64,000 bases of DNA, from positions 1 to 64,000 of the forward strand of contig NZ_BJXX01000013.1 of NCBI RefSeq assembly GCF_007991215.1, written 5' to 3'. Both the position numbers and the translations under genes were made by a program. The notes under the pieces are model-generated. The model saw nothing but the letters and a program-made list of their open reading frames with translations, did not search any database and was not told where the DNA came from. This document shows, piece after piece, positions 45,184 through 55,385 of this stretch; within the stretch, counting starts at the first letter, position 1; each line of letters opens with the position of its first letter. The DNA is from Aneurinibacillus danicus. GTDB lineage: Bacteria > Bacillota > Bacilli > Aneurinibacillales > Aneurinibacillaceae.

Positions 45184-46605
45184 TTACGGGCTTGTTTTAA
45201 GCTTATGCACGGATTGCTTAAACAAGACCCCCCGCTCTTCGAACGATTTGTACATATCCCAGCTGGCACACGCCGGTGAGAGCAGTACAATGTCACCTTC
45301 CCGAGCGATCGAGCGGGCCTCGGCAACCGCATCAGTAACAGTATCGACGCGCTTCGCCCGAATAATCCCTGCCTCTTCCGCCCGAGCCAACAATTTTTCT
45401 GCCGTTTCCCCGTAAGTAATGACTGCTTTTACGTTTTGTCTCATAAGCGGCACCATTTCTTTAAAGTCAATGCCGCGATCAAGCCCTCCGGCAATCCAGA
45501 CGATGGGTGCCGAAAAAGATGTTAAAGCCCGGCTGGCTGCTTCTGGATTGGTCGCTTTCGAATCGTTATAATACTTAACGCCCTCAATTTCAGCGACGAA
45601 TTCCAGACGGTGTTCTACACCGGCAAATGTGCGTAGTATGCGGCGGATCGCTTCTATGTCCGCTCCGGCCGCCCTGGCCACGCAGACTGCCGCCAGAATG
45701 TTTTCAAGATTATGCGCTCCCGGCAGTGCCAGCTCGTCTAAACGGACCACCCTTTCTTCTTCGGGTGCTTCGTCCAGCTTCTCCGCAAGTGCACCTGTTA
45801 CCGGACGTTTGAATATAATTTCACTGCTACGCACAAAAGCGCCTTGCTCTATTTCTTCCTTTGTACTAAACCATAGGATCTGCGAACGAATATCGTCGGC
45901 CAGATTACGGCAGATCTGGCTGTCATAATTAAGCACTGCCACATCGGTCTCTTCTTGATTTTTAAACAATTTGCTTTTGCTATGTACGTAATCTTCTTTT
46001 GTTTTATGATAGTCCAAGTGGGCATCATACACATTCAGCAAACAAGCGATCGACGGACGGAACCTGCGCGTTCCTTTCAACTGGAAACTGCTTAACTCGG
46101 CCACCAGCGTTTGCCCCTTCCGGACCTGCAGCGTTTGCTCACTAAGAGGTGTACCGATATTGCCTGCTACTATCGGATGCAAACCTCCCTCTTCAAGCAT
46201 GCGGCCGATTAATGTCGTGGTCGTCGTCTTGCCGTTTGATCCGGTAATACCGATGATCGGCACATCCGATAACTCATACGCAATCTCTACTTCCGTAACA
46301 ATCGGAATGCCAAGAGATTGCGCTGCTTGAATTGGTGCAACCGTATAGGGAATACCCGGATTTTTGACGACCACATCGACAGACGGATTGACGATATCGT
46401 CCGGATGTTCCCCACAAATAACGGTAATTCCGCCTGCGCGGAGCGCCTCCGCTTCTTCGCACTCATTCTCGGGTTTCTTATCGTTGACCGTAACGTCCGC
46501 TCCGCACGCTTTTAAGAGTCGGGCCACAGCCGCCCCGCTCTTGGCAAGGCCTAGTACCACCACTTGTTTCCCCTTATATAATGCTCTTCCTTCTTCAATA
46601 GACAT
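45184..46605 (-). CDS. murD: UDP-MurNAc-L-alanine:D-glutamate ligase
   Basis: MurD adds D-Glu. The 473-residue enzyme shows an N-terminal Rossmann domain (QVVVLGLAKSGAAVARLL), the ATP loop GITGSNGKTTTTTL (about 115-128) and the C-terminal domain with YNDSKATNPEA and GGLDRGIDF. It is slightly longer than B. subtilis MurD because of an insertion near 265-285. The ATG meets the mraY stop codon, so the genes are coupled. Confidence 0.96.
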   Translation of the reverse strand: MSIEEGRALYKGKQVVVLGLAKSGAAVARLLKACGADVTVNDKKPENECEEAEALRAGGITVICGEHPDDIVNPSVDVVVKNPGIPYTVAPIQAAQSLGIPIVTEVEIAYELSDVPIIGITGSNGKTTTTTLIGRMLEEGGLHPIVAGNIGTPLSEQTLQVRKGQTLVAELSSFQLKGTRRFRPSIACLLNVYDAHLDYHKTKEDYVHSKSKLFKNQEETDVAVLNYDSQICRNLADDIRSQILWFSTKEEIEQGAFVRSSEIIFKRPVTGALAEKLDEAPEEERVVRLDELALPGAHNLENILAAVCVARAAGADIEAIRRILRTFAGVEHRLEFVAEIEGVKYYNDSKATNPEAASRALTSFSAPIVWIAGGLDRGIDFKEMVPLMRQNVKAVITYGETAEKLLARAEEAGIIRAKRVDTVTDAVAEARSIAREGDIVLLSPACASWDMYKSFEERGVLFKQSVHKLKTSP

Positions 46606-47567
46606 CAGCTTAACACCTCAATGTATACACCCAGGCTCGCACAAATCAGTCCGGCAAACCAGAAAGTTACCACGACTCGCCACTCGGACCAGCCACCCAA
46701 CTCATAATGATGATGCAGCGGACTCATGCGGAATACCCGCTTTTTACGTGTTTTATATGAAATAACTTGAATAATGACAGACAGGGCCTCCATTACGAAT
46801 ACACCACCGATAATAACCAGCAAAATCTCCGTTTTCGTAAGAATAGCTATTCCCGCAATGGCGCCGCCTAACGCAAGCGAGCCCGTATCTCCCATAAATA
46901 CTTTGGCAGGGTGCGCGTTAAAGACGAGAAAGCCAAGTACCGCACCAACCACCGCAGCGGAAAAAATAGCGATATTCATCTGGCTCGTCATCCAGGCAAT
47001 CACAGCGTATGCGCTGAATGCAATCGCGCTCGTACCCGCAAGCAAACCATCCAATCCGTCGGTCAGGTTTACCGCATTGGATGCGCCAATTGTCATAATC
47101 AGCACAAGCGGAAAATACAACCAGCCGATATCCATGCCCCATCCTGTTCCGGGAACGGAGATGGAAGTGTCATATCCATTTCGAACCAGAACGTAGTAGA
47201 ATACGGCACCAATGACAAGCTGACCAAATAATTTCTGTTTTGCGGTCAATCCCAAATTGCGCTTCATTACAATTTTGATGAAATCGTCCAGAAACCCGAT
47301 AAGTCCATAACCAAGCGTAATAAAGAGAAGCAAAAAGATTTCCACCGACTGATTGGTAAATTTAATCACCGTAAATGTTAAGGCCAGTAGTATAATGATA
47401 CCGCCCATCGTCGGTGTTCCCGCCTTTTTCTGATGTCCCTTCGGTCCTTCTTTGCGAATTTCCTGACCAAATTTCAATCGCCTTAGAATAGGGATGAAGA
47501 GCGGAGCGATAAGCACAGCAATTAAAAAAGCTGCAGCGATAGAAAAAAACAAAACTCGTACAAGCAT
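46605..47567 (-). CDS. mraY: MraY, phospho-MurNAc-pentapeptide transferase
   Basis: The 320-residue, ten-helix enzyme makes lipid I. Catalytic motifs are [26 protein letters not shown] and [14 protein letters not shown], and the histidine motif is SPLHHHYEL. It lies between murE and murD. murF is not present between murE and mraY, as in B. subtilis. Confidence 0.97.
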   Translation of the reverse strand: MLVRVLFFSIAAAFLIAVLIAPLFIPILRRLKFGQEIRKEGPKGHQKKAGTPTMGGIIILLALTFTVIKFTNQSVEIFLLLFITLGYGLIGFLDDFIKIVMKRNLGLTAKQKLFGQLVIGAVFYYVLVRNGYDTSISVPGTGWGMDIGWLYFPLVLIMTIGASNAVNLTDGLDGLLAGTSAIAFSAYAVIAWMTSQMNIAIFSAAVVGAVLGFLVFNAHPAKVFMGDTGSLALGGAIAGIAILTKTEILLVIIGGVFVMEALSVIIQVISYKTRKKRVFRMSPLHHHYELGGWSEWRVVVTFWFAGLICASLGVYIEVLS

Positions 47568-47593
47568 GACACGCCCTCCTTTCTATAAACTCC

Positions 47594-49081
47594 TCATCCT
47601 ATTTTTTTCTTTTCTAGTATGGCTTGATATGCCTCTTCTTTATCATCAAAGTGGATCGTTTTGTCTTTTAAAATTTGATATGTCTCATGTCCTTTACCGG
47701 CGATAAGAACCACATCCTTCGGACCCGCCCTGTGAATCGTTTCACGAATCGCTTCCCGGCGATCTATCCGCGTAAAGTAGCGCTCTTCGCTTATACCGTC
47801 CGCGATGAGGCCTTCTACCATCTCATCGATTATCGCCTGCGGCTCTTCGGAACGCGGGTTGTCGGATGTGATGACCGCTACATCGGCGTAGCGCGCCGCG
47901 ATAGATGCCATAATCGGCCGTTTTGTTCTATCACGATCGCCGCCGCAGCCTACAATACAGTATACTTTGCCTTCGGCAAATTCGCGAATCGTCTTCAGCA
48001 CGTTCTCCAGACTGTCCGGCGTATGGGCGTAATCGACAATAACCGTATAGTCTTGCCCTGCGTCTACGCGCTCAAACCGGCCACGTACGCCTTCCACCTT
48101 CTCAAGCGTACGCACAATTTGCTCAAGCGGGATGCCTTCCACGAGGCAGGCCGCCGTTGCTGCCAGTACGTTGTATACGTTGAAATTGCCAATCATGCGC
48201 AAGGTTACATCCGTGCTGCCTGCGAATGTTTCCAGCGTAAATGACGTGCCTTTCGCCGTAATGGAAATGTTTCTGGCACGTACGTCTGCCTTACTGCTGA
48301 TACCATATGTAATGACCTGCGCCGGAGTCATACGGGCAAACACCTCACTTGCCGGATCATCGGCGTTCAGTACCGCATATTTCATCCGCTCTTTATCATA
48401 CTCATTGCCAAGCTGGGAGAACAAGAGGCCTTTCGCCTGCAAGTAATTTTCCATTGTTTTATGGTAATCAAGATGATCCTGCGTCAGATTAGTAAATACA
48501 CCGGTTGTAAAGCGTACGCCGCGCACCCGTCCCATGTCTAACGCATGGGACGACACTTCGATGGCCGCATACTCTGCGCCATTATCTTTCATCCAGCGGA
48601 ATGCGCGGTGCAGATCAAGCGCTTCCGGCGTGGTGTTTTTCACTTCGCGGATTTCGCCTTGAAGGCGCATCTCAATCGTGCCGATAATGCCGGTCACATG
48701 TCCGGCTTCGTCCAGAATCCGTTCAATCAAATGGGTGGTGGTCGTCTTGCCATTCGTTCCTGTCACCCCGATAATTTTCATCTGGTGCGTCGGCTGGCCG
48801 AAAAAGCGATCGGCAAGTACTGCCATCGCCCGCCGGGTATCCGGAACATAAATAACCGGAGCATCCACCTCCACCGTGCGTTGCGCCAGAATAGCCACTG
48901 CGCCCTGCGAGACGGCTTTTGCAGCGAAATCATGGCCGTCGACCGTAAAGCCGGGCAAACAAATGAACAGGTCGCCCGGCTGTACTTTGCGCGAATCGAT
49001 TTCGATCCCTGTAATCTCCGTTTTTGCGTCCCCTACGACCTGCCAGAGGGCGAGAGGTGCCAGTAACTCGTCTAGTTGCAT
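47594..49081 (-). CDS. murE: UDP-MurNAc-tripeptide synthetase (meso-DAP-adding)
   Basis: MurE adds the third peptide residue. From ATG 49081, after AAGGAGA, it has about 495 residues. The ATP loop is GVTGTNGKTTTTHLI and the substrate motif DNPRSEEP predicts meso-diaminopimelate rather than lysine. A longer in-frame reading to 49174 overlaps spoVD. This indicates an A1gamma-type wall. Confidence 0.97.
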   Translation of the reverse strand: MQLDELLAPLALWQVVGDAKTEITGIEIDSRKVQPGDLFICLPGFTVDGHDFAAKAVSQGAVAILAQRTVEVDAPVIYVPDTRRAMAVLADRFFGQPTHQMKIIGVTGTNGKTTTTHLIERILDEAGHVTGIIGTIEMRLQGEIREVKNTTPEALDLHRAFRWMKDNGAEYAAIEVSSHALDMGRVRGVRFTTGVFTNLTQDHLDYHKTMENYLQAKGLLFSQLGNEYDKERMKYAVLNADDPASEVFARMTPAQVITYGISSKADVRARNISITAKGTSFTLETFAGSTDVTLRMIGNFNVYNVLAATAACLVEGIPLEQIVRTLEKVEGVRGRFERVDAGQDYTVIVDYAHTPDSLENVLKTIREFAEGKVYCIVGCGGDRDRTKRPIMASIAARYADVAVITSDNPRSEEPQAIIDEMVEGLIADGISEERYFTRIDRREAIRETIHRAGPKDVVLIAGKGHETYQILKDKTIHFDDKEEAYQAILEKKKIG

Positions 49082-49163
49082 TGTCGTTCTCCTTCTTTCT
49101 CGCGAAACATTCGCTTCGTCGCTATCAGTGAATTGTACCGCATTTATTGTAATGCTCTTTGTT

Positions 49164-51077
49164 TTATTTGTCACCCAGATAGACGCGAATCGTCACGCCT
49201 TCTTCCACCCGCGTACCCGGCTGCGGCGACTGATAGGATACTTTGTTGCCATCGCCTGCAATGTCAAGAGGGAAGGTATAATAGGATCCGGCGATTTCCT
49301 TCCGTTCCATGCCGATAAGGTTCGGCACCTGTACAATCTTTTTGTCCGGGTACTGATACTTCTTCTCCATTTGCTGCGTACGGGGCGCGATTTTCATATA
49401 ACGCAGAGAAGAGTCCATAATGTTACGTACGATTGGCGCCGCTACCAGACCGCCGAACTGAATCCCCTTCGGGTTGTTTATTGCCGTATAGACAAGAATT
49501 TGCGGATCATCAGCCGGTGCAAAACCGATGAATGATACGATATGCTTGCTCTTCGAATATACACCATTTTCTACTATCTGAGCTGTACCGGTTTTTCCTC
49601 CAACACGATACCCATCGATATAGGCATTACGGCCTGTTCCGTTAGCCACGACGCTCTCCAATGCCCGGCGAACTTCGGCGGACGTCTCCGGAGAAATCAC
49701 CTGACGAACCTGCTGCGGCTTGTTTTCCTTCATTAATTTGCCGGTTTCCGGGTCATGCCATGATTTGACCAGATACGGTTTCATCAGCTTGCCACCGTTT
49801 ACCGCAGCACTTACTGCCTGCACTTGCTGAATTGGCGTTACAGATACGCCCTGGCCAAATGCTGTTGTGGCAAGCTCTACAGGACCCACCCGATCCATTC
49901 GGAACAATACCCCGTTCTCTTCGCCAAGCAAATCGATGCCCGTCCGTTTTCCAAAACCGAATTCTTTAATGTAATGGAATAACCTTTCTTTGCCGAGGCG
50001 CTGGCCTAAAAGTACGAACCCGGGGTTACAGGAGTTCTCCACGCCTTGAAGGAATGTCTGCTGACCATGTCCGCCCCGCTTCCAGCAACGCAGCGTGGCA
50101 CCCGCGACCTTAATGAACCCCGGATCATTGAACATATCTTTATCCAGATTGACTTTCTTGTCCTCTAGTGCTGCGGCCAGCGTAATAATCTTAAACGTAG
50201 ACCCCGGCTCATACGTCTTCCAAATCGGCAGGTTGCGGTTGTATGTCTCTACCGGATAATCGCGATAATGGCCCGGGTCGAAAGTCGGGCGACTTGCCAT
50301 GCCCAATACTTCTCCCGTTTTTGGCGAAATTGCAATCGAAATCGCATCATCCGGTTGATATACGGCTATCGCCTGATCCAGCTCACGTTCGATGATGCGC
50401 TGGATGTTCGCATCAATCGTCAGGTGCACATCCTGGCCGTCTACCGGCGGGATAAATCGGTCAGGCATGCCCGGCATTTTTTGTCCGGCCGCATTTGCAC
50501 CGAATGAGATGTATCCTTTTTTGCCTTTTAGCTGTTCATCATAAACACGCTCAATACCGGTCAATCCCTGATTGTCCACTCCAGTAAAACCAAGGATATG
50601 CGCCGCCAGCGATCCGTACGGATAGTAGCGCTGGCTATCTTCCGCCAGTTGAATGCCCGAAATATTAAGAGCCTGCACCTGCCTGGCTATTTCAGGTGAG
50701 ATGCGGCGTCCGCCCGGCACACGCACGATAAGTTCGCGCCGGCTAATTTCCTTCAGGACTTTTTGTTCCTCAACCTTCAGAATCGGGGCCAGCTTACGCG
50801 CGGCGTCGGTTTTATCTTTAATTTGTACGGGAATAGCCATAACGGACGGTATGCTAACATTGTACGCCAGCATCTCACCGTTGCGGTCATAGATGCGCCC
50901 CCGCTTCGCTTCGAACGGAATGTTACGGGTCCACAGATTTTCGGCATTCTCTTTTAATCCCGGACCTTTCCAAAGCTGTACATACCCAAGGCGTGTAATC
51001 AACAGCAAAAACAGCAGAAAACCCAACAGCAGCGCAACAAAGATGCGGCGTCGGACGGTAACTCCGGATACACGCAA
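49164..51077 (-). CDS. spoVD: Stage V sporulation protein D, cortex-forming class B PBP
   Basis: SpoVD is the mother-cell transpeptidase for spore cortex. A membrane anchor (about 10-35) and PBP dimer domain precede the transpeptidase: active Ser near 293 in EPGSTFK, SCN in ENSCNPGF, and KTG in GGKTGTAQI. One PASTA domain (VPNLIGMERKEIAGSYYTF) ends the protein. TTG 51077, nine bases after AGGAGG, is preferred; a GTG at 51095 would lie in the ribosome site. Confidence 0.95.
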   Translation of the reverse strand: MRVSGVTVRRRIFVALLLGFLLFLLLITRLGYVQLWKGPGLKENAENLWTRNIPFEAKRGRIYDRNGEMLAYNVSIPSVMAIPVQIKDKTDAARKLAPILKVEEQKVLKEISRRELIVRVPGGRRISPEIARQVQALNISGIQLAEDSQRYYPYGSLAAHILGFTGVDNQGLTGIERVYDEQLKGKKGYISFGANAAGQKMPGMPDRFIPPVDGQDVHLTIDANIQRIIERELDQAIAVYQPDDAISIAISPKTGEVLGMASRPTFDPGHYRDYPVETYNRNLPIWKTYEPGSTFKIITLAAALEDKKVNLDKDMFNDPGFIKVAGATLRCWKRGGHGQQTFLQGVENSCNPGFVLLGQRLGKERLFHYIKEFGFGKRTGIDLLGEENGVLFRMDRVGPVELATTAFGQGVSVTPIQQVQAVSAAVNGGKLMKPYLVKSWHDPETGKLMKENKPQQVRQVISPETSAEVRRALESVVANGTGRNAYIDGYRVGGKTGTAQIVENGVYSKSKHIVSFIGFAPADDPQILVYTAINNPKGIQFGGLVAAPIVRNIMDSSLRYMKIAPRTQQMEKKYQYPDKKIVQVPNLIGMERKEIAGSYYTFPLDIAGDGNKVSYQSPQPGTRVEEGVTIRVYLGDK

Positions 51078-51134
51078 TGTCTTTCTCCTCCTCACCGAAT
51101 AGGCGCGGGACTTAGGCGTCTCGTGTCCGCGCGC

Positions 51135-51161
51135 GTTATGTTCTCACCAATAACCCTATTC
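51135..51161 (-). promoter_or_regulatory. Possible sigma-E promoter of spoVD
   Basis: On the minus strand GAATA (51157-51161) and CATAAC (51135-51140) are 16 bases apart, about 60 bases before spoVD. Bacillus spoVD is SigE-controlled, but the match is partial. Confidence 0.3.
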
Positions 51162-51191
51162 GATGAGCAAAAAAGATAGAACAGGCTTTCC

Positions 51192-53396
51192 TTAGTTCTC
51201 CGCTTTCCTCTCCGTTTTGCCGTTCTTCTCCGACTTGCTTTCCTCTTCCGGTACAGGTGTTGGCGTTACCGATTTCGGCGCCAGCGTCACGGTAAGCTTG
51301 TCGCCTTTTTTTATCACCGTTCCCGGTTGAATGCTCTGGCTCACAACATAACCTTCACCCTTGAAAATAGGCACCTGCATATCAAGAAGCGATGCAAGCT
51401 CCATGACCTCACGCAGCGTTTTACCGCGCAAATCAGGCATTTGTACGCCTTCTTTCGACGTCAGCATATACACCGGCGTTCCCTTGGTGAGCGGCGTGGT
51501 CGCTTTCGGATACTGGCCGACTATGGTCTTCCCCTTGCCAAGCACCTGGCCTTTGAGACCGGCCTGTGCCAGCAATTGCTTGCCCGATTCCACCGTCTCT
51601 CCGCCGAGTTCCGGCATGACTACCGATTCATTCGTCACAACTTCTACGGTTTTTCTGTCCGTTTTATCCGGCGACAGTTTCAAATAGTGAAGGCTGCGCT
51701 CCATAACCGACTTAAAGATTGGTGCGGCAATAATTTTTCCTCCGGCGGACGGATTGTCGATGTGCGGTTGGTTGACTACGACATAAATGAGCAGCTTCGG
51801 ATTGTCTTTCGGAGCAAAACCGATGAATGAGTTAATGTATTTTCCTGCCACGTAGCGCCCGTTTTCCGCGACCTGGGCGGTTCCGGTTTTACCGGCAACC
51901 TGGTAGCCCGGCAGAGCGAAAGGCTGGCCGGTTCCGTTCTTCTCATTGACGACCGCGCCGAGCAAGTCGCGCGTCTGCTTGGCCGTCTCTTCGGAGACTA
52001 CGCGCCGTACCATTTGCGGTTTATGCTCCTGGATAACTTTATCTGTTTTGGCATCACGGATTTCCTTTACAATATATGGTTTCATTAGCTTGCCGCCGTT
52101 TGCGATCGCACCTACGGCCGCCACCTGCTGGATAGCCGTTACGGATACGCCCTGGCCGAACGTGATGGAAGCTATGTCGCGCGGATAATATTTGCGGTTC
52201 GGATTAAACGATCCGCGGGCTTCACCCGGCAGGTCGATGCCCGTTTTTTGTCCAAAGCCGAACTTCGTCAAATAGCTGAACAGCTTCTCTTTTCCCAGCA
52301 TATCGTATCCGAGACGGACAAATGCCACGTTACTGGAACGCTTTACGCCTTCTTTGTACGTAATCAGACCCCAGCCACGGCCCTGATTATGGTCACGAAT
52401 TGGCTGTCCTTTAATCTTCGTATAAATCCCTGACATGTATGTCGCATTCGGGTTGAATTGTTTCTCTTCAATAGCCGCCGCCAGCGTAGCAATCTTAAAC
52501 GTCGAGCCTGGCTCAAAGTTTGCCCCGATAACCGGATTGAAGAAGCTCTTAATGTCGGTTGGTGAATTCGGATTGAATGTAGGCCGGTTGCCCATACCAA
52601 GAATCTGTCCGGTATGCGGGTCGGACACAACCACGCTGACACCTTCCATCTTATATTTGGCCGTTGCCTCATTCAGTGCGTCTTCAATATAGTTCTGAAT
52701 CTGATGGTCAATCGTCAGTACGACTTTATTTCCGTCCTTGGCCGGCTTGTACGATTCAACCCCGTCCGGCAGTTGATTGCCCCGACGGTCCGTCTTGAAA
52801 GTAAAGCTGCCTTTTTCCCCTTTAAGCTGATCGTCTAGCATACGCTCGATTCCCATTCTCGCTTCGCCTTCGAGATTGGTATAGCCGATGGCATGCGAAG
52901 CGAAAGCGCCATACGGGTAATAACGGCGTGACTCCTCATATAACCCGATGCCCGGAAGGTTGAGGGCCTTCACCTTTTCCGCCTTCTCTTTCGGAATCTT
53001 CCATCCTCCCGGCCTCAACTCCACCTGCGTCAAATCTTTCGACAAACGCTCCAGAATTTTCTCCTGCGACATATTCAGAATAGGCGCAAGCTTGGCCGCC
53101 GTTTCTTCTTTGTCTATCACATAGTTCTGGTTTTTCTGATCGTTCGGATACGGTTTTAAACGTGCGATAACGGTGTATGCTTTGCCATGGTAGGCGAGCA
53201 GCTGCCCATTCCGGTCGACAATGTCGCCCCGTTTGGGATTAATGGCATCGCTGCGTTCCCATGTATCCTTAGCCTTTGCCATAATTTCTGCACTGTCAAC
53301 ATACTGAATCCAGAACGTGCGCAAAATGAGCGCAAAAAAGGAGAGCGTGAACAGCCCCCCCATCAATAACGTGCGCAGATTGATTTTTTTCCTCAT
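51192..53396 (-). CDS. pbpB: Penicillin-binding protein 2B, divisome transpeptidase
   Basis: The 734-residue class B PBP cross-links septal wall and works with FtsW. It has an N-terminal anchor (about 9-30), dimer domain, transpeptidase motifs PGSTFK, SSN in KRSSNVAF and KTG in AGKTGTAQV, and two C-terminal PASTA domains (MPELGGETVESGKQLL and MPDLRGKTLREVMELA). A Pro/Lys-rich tail ends it. It lies between ftsL and spoVD as in Bacillus. Confidence 0.96.
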   Translation of the reverse strand: MRKKINLRTLLMGGLFTLSFFALILRTFWIQYVDSAEIMAKAKDTWERSDAINPKRGDIVDRNGQLLAYHGKAYTVIARLKPYPNDQKNQNYVIDKEETAAKLAPILNMSQEKILERLSKDLTQVELRPGGWKIPKEKAEKVKALNLPGIGLYEESRRYYPYGAFASHAIGYTNLEGEARMGIERMLDDQLKGEKGSFTFKTDRRGNQLPDGVESYKPAKDGNKVVLTIDHQIQNYIEDALNEATAKYKMEGVSVVVSDPHTGQILGMGNRPTFNPNSPTDIKSFFNPVIGANFEPGSTFKIATLAAAIEEKQFNPNATYMSGIYTKIKGQPIRDHNQGRGWGLITYKEGVKRSSNVAFVRLGYDMLGKEKLFSYLTKFGFGQKTGIDLPGEARGSFNPNRKYYPRDIASITFGQGVSVTAIQQVAAVGAIANGGKLMKPYIVKEIRDAKTDKVIQEHKPQMVRRVVSEETAKQTRDLLGAVVNEKNGTGQPFALPGYQVAGKTGTAQVAENGRYVAGKYINSFIGFAPKDNPKLLIYVVVNQPHIDNPSAGGKIIAAPIFKSVMERSLHYLKLSPDKTDRKTVEVVTNESVVMPELGGETVESGKQLLAQAGLKGQVLGKGKTIVGQYPKATTPLTKGTPVYMLTSKEGVQMPDLRGKTLREVMELASLLDMQVPIFKGEGYVVSQSIQPGTVIKKGDKLTVTLAPKSVTPTPVPEEESKSEKNGKTERKAEN

Positions 53397-53407
53397 CTCG
53401 CATCTCC

Positions 53408-53788
53408 CTAGTTCGAGGCTGTGCCGCCTTTGAATACCCGGACTGTATCGTCAAGCTTTGTCAGTCCCATTTGTTCGGCAATGCTACGAATGCGTTCCGG
53501 TTTGCTCAGCTCGTCAATCTTGGCATGAAGCTCTCCGTTTTGCTCCGACACTTTCTTCACTTCCTGCTTCGTCTCGAGAATCTGGTAGTTATAGTCCGAA
53601 ATCTTCGCATAGCGGGCAATAATGAATGTAGACACAGTGACAAGTGCGATGACGATAAAAAAGTAAAGCAGCTTCTCTCCTGCGCTAATGCCGCCAGGCC
53701 GAACTGTCACCCGCTTCTTCTGGACGGTCCGCTGTTTCGGCTTCCGTTCGATTTGTTTGGCTAAATTTCCCTGATTGTATGGCCGCAA
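53408..53788 (-). CDS. ftsL: Cell-division protein FtsL
   Basis: The roughly 126-residue bitopic protein has a basic cytoplasmic region, one membrane helix (about 37-57) and an external leucine-zipper-like coiled coil (YNYQILETKQEVKKVSEQNGELHAKIDEL). It joins DivIB and DivIC in the divisome. Start is placed at TTG 53788 after AAGGAGG; the longer reading to 53836 overlaps rsmH. Confidence 0.9.
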   Translation of the reverse strand: MRPYNQGNLAKQIERKPKQRTVQKKRVTVRPGGISAGEKLLYFFIVIALVTVSTFIIARYAKISDYNYQILETKQEVKKVSEQNGELHAKIDELSKPERIRSIAEQMGLTKLDDTVRVFKGGTASN

Positions 53789-53810
53789 AGCATTCGTCTC
53801 CTCCTTCTGT

Positions 53811-54749
53811 TTATATTTCCAGCTTCTCAGCAACACGCAGCTTCGCAGAGCGCGCTCTGCGGTTCTCGTTCAATTCCGCTTCTCCGGGTACAATCGGTTT
53901 GCGTGTAATAATTTTCAACACCGGCTTGTTTCCGCAAGCACACTGTGGAAAATCCGGCGGACATACGCAGCCCTTGCTATACTCCTGGTAGGTTTGTTTA
54001 CAAATCCTATCTTCAAGCGAATGAAAAGTAATTACGCTTGCCCTGCCGCCGGGCGCAAGCAATCCGATGCCCGCTTCCAGCGCTTCTTTAAAGGCGTTCA
54101 GCTCATCGTTTACCGCAATGCGAATCGCCTGAAATGTCCGCTTTGCCGGATGCGGTCCGGTGCGTCTCGCCGCGGCCGGAATGCCGCGTTTAATCAACTC
54201 GACCAAATCTTCTGTAGTAACGATTGCACGCTTCTTGCGTTCGACTGCAATTTCTCTGGCGATACGGCGCGCAAACTTCTCTTCGCCGTATTCGAAAATA
54301 ATGGACGCAAGCTTCTCTTCAGGCCACTCGTTAACAATTTCGCGAGCGGTCAGCGATTGCGTCTGATCCATCCGCATATCAAGCGGCGCGTCCGCATTAT
54401 AGCTAAAACCCCGTTCTGCTTCATCCAACTGAGGCGATGAAACACCCAGATCGAACAGCACTCCGTCGATTTGTGGAATATGTAATTCTTCAAGTACCTG
54501 CTTGATACGACGGAAATTGCTTTTGACAAGCGTGACATGTTCCATGTACGGTGCCAGGCGTTCTTTAGCGTTGGCAAGGGCAATATCGTCCTGATCGATA
54601 GCGATGAGGCAGCCTCCTTCGCTAAGCCTTGATGCGATTAATGAGCTGTGGCCGGCACCACCAAGCGTGCAATCTACATAAATTCCGCCCGGCTTGATGG
54701 CCAAGCCGTCCACTGCTTCCTGGTGCAGCACCGTAATATGATGGAACAT
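53811..54749 (-). CDS. rsmH: 16S rRNA (cytosine-1402-N4)-methyltransferase
   Basis: RsmH (MraW) methylates C1402 in the decoding centre. The SAM motif [11 protein letters not shown] and the late EDRICKQTY and [23 protein letters not shown] segments are typical. Two adjacent ATGs follow AAGGAGG; 54749 gives [13 protein letters not shown], matching homologues. It sits between mraZ and ftsL. Confidence 0.96.
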   Translation of the reverse strand: MFHHITVLHQEAVDGLAIKPGGIYVDCTLGGAGHSSLIASRLSEGGCLIAIDQDDIALANAKERLAPYMEHVTLVKSNFRRIKQVLEELHIPQIDGVLFDLGVSSPQLDEAERGFSYNADAPLDMRMDQTQSLTAREIVNEWPEEKLASIIFEYGEEKFARRIAREIAVERKKRAIVTTEDLVELIKRGIPAAARRTGPHPAKRTFQAIRIAVNDELNAFKEALEAGIGLLAPGGRASVITFHSLEDRICKQTYQEYSKGCVCPPDFPQCACGNKPVLKIITRKPIVPGEAELNENRRARSAKLRVAEKLEI

Positions 54750-54771
54750 CATTTTTCCTCCTTGCGTCCTG

Positions 54772-55203
54772 CTATAAATCAAAGTCTACAATTTTCTCTG
54801 CAATCTCATTAAAATAATCGCCGGACTCGGACGTATACTTTTCCCACTCTGCCAGACTCCAAATCTCAATCCGGTTAGATACGCCGATAACAACGCATTC
54901 CTTATCAATTCTCCCGTGTCTGCGAAGGGTGACCGGTATATTTACTCTACCCTGCTTGTCCAGCACACATTCAGTAGCACCGGAGAAAAACAGGCGGGTA
55001 AACGCACGAGCATCGGCCCGAGTAAAGGGGAGGGCTTTCAGCTTTCCTGTCAGCACGCTCCATTCTTCCATTGGGTATACAAACAAACAGTGGTCCAGTC
55101 CGCGCGTCATGACGAAGCGTTCGCCGAGCTCCTCCCGGAAACGGGAAGGAATCGTCAGCCGTCCTTTATCGTCCAGCGTATGCTCGAACTCTCCCATGAA
55201 CAC
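54772..55203 (-). CDS. mraZ: Transcriptional regulator MraZ
   Basis: The 143-residue protein contains two AbrB-like MraZ domains with [13 protein letters not shown] and [13 protein letters not shown]. MraZ binds direct repeats upstream of its own gene and tunes dcw expression. Three such repeats are visible at 55224-55250. It is the first gene of the dcw cluster. Confidence 0.97.
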   Translation of the reverse strand: MFMGEFEHTLDDKGRLTIPSRFREELGERFVMTRGLDHCLFVYPMEEWSVLTGKLKALPFTRADARAFTRLFFSGATECVLDKQGRVNIPVTLRRHGRIDKECVVIGVSNRIEIWSLAEWEKYTSESGDYFNEIAEKIVDFDL

Positions 55204-55223
55204 GCCTTCTCACCTACCTGTTT

Positions 55224-55250
55224 ACCTTTTCCTCCACTTTGCCCCACTTT
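55224..55250 (-). promoter_or_regulatory. MraZ operator: three direct repeats with ten-base period
   Basis: On the minus strand AAAGTGG (55244-55250), AAAGTGG (55234-55240) and AAAAGG (about 55225-55230) recur every ten bases. This fits the AAAGTG-N3 repeats known for MraZ. The array lies 21-47 bases before the mraZ ATG. Confidence 0.65.
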
Positions 55251-55332
55251 ATACCACATACGTATTCTAGCTTATAAAATGAAATCCTTCTATAAAAACT
55301 TAGGAAGTTTTGGTGAATTAGCGCTAATTGCA

Positions 55333-55373
55333 TAAAAAAAATGTCGAATGGGTGAACACCCCCATTCGACACT
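55333..55373 (-). terminator. Terminator of ahcY
   Basis: TGTCGAATGGG pairs with CCCATTCGACA around an eight-base loop, followed by eight T on the minus strand, just after the ahcY stop. It isolates ahcY from the mraZ promoter region. Confidence 0.9.
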
Positions 55374-55385
55374 GTGAGTTTTTTC

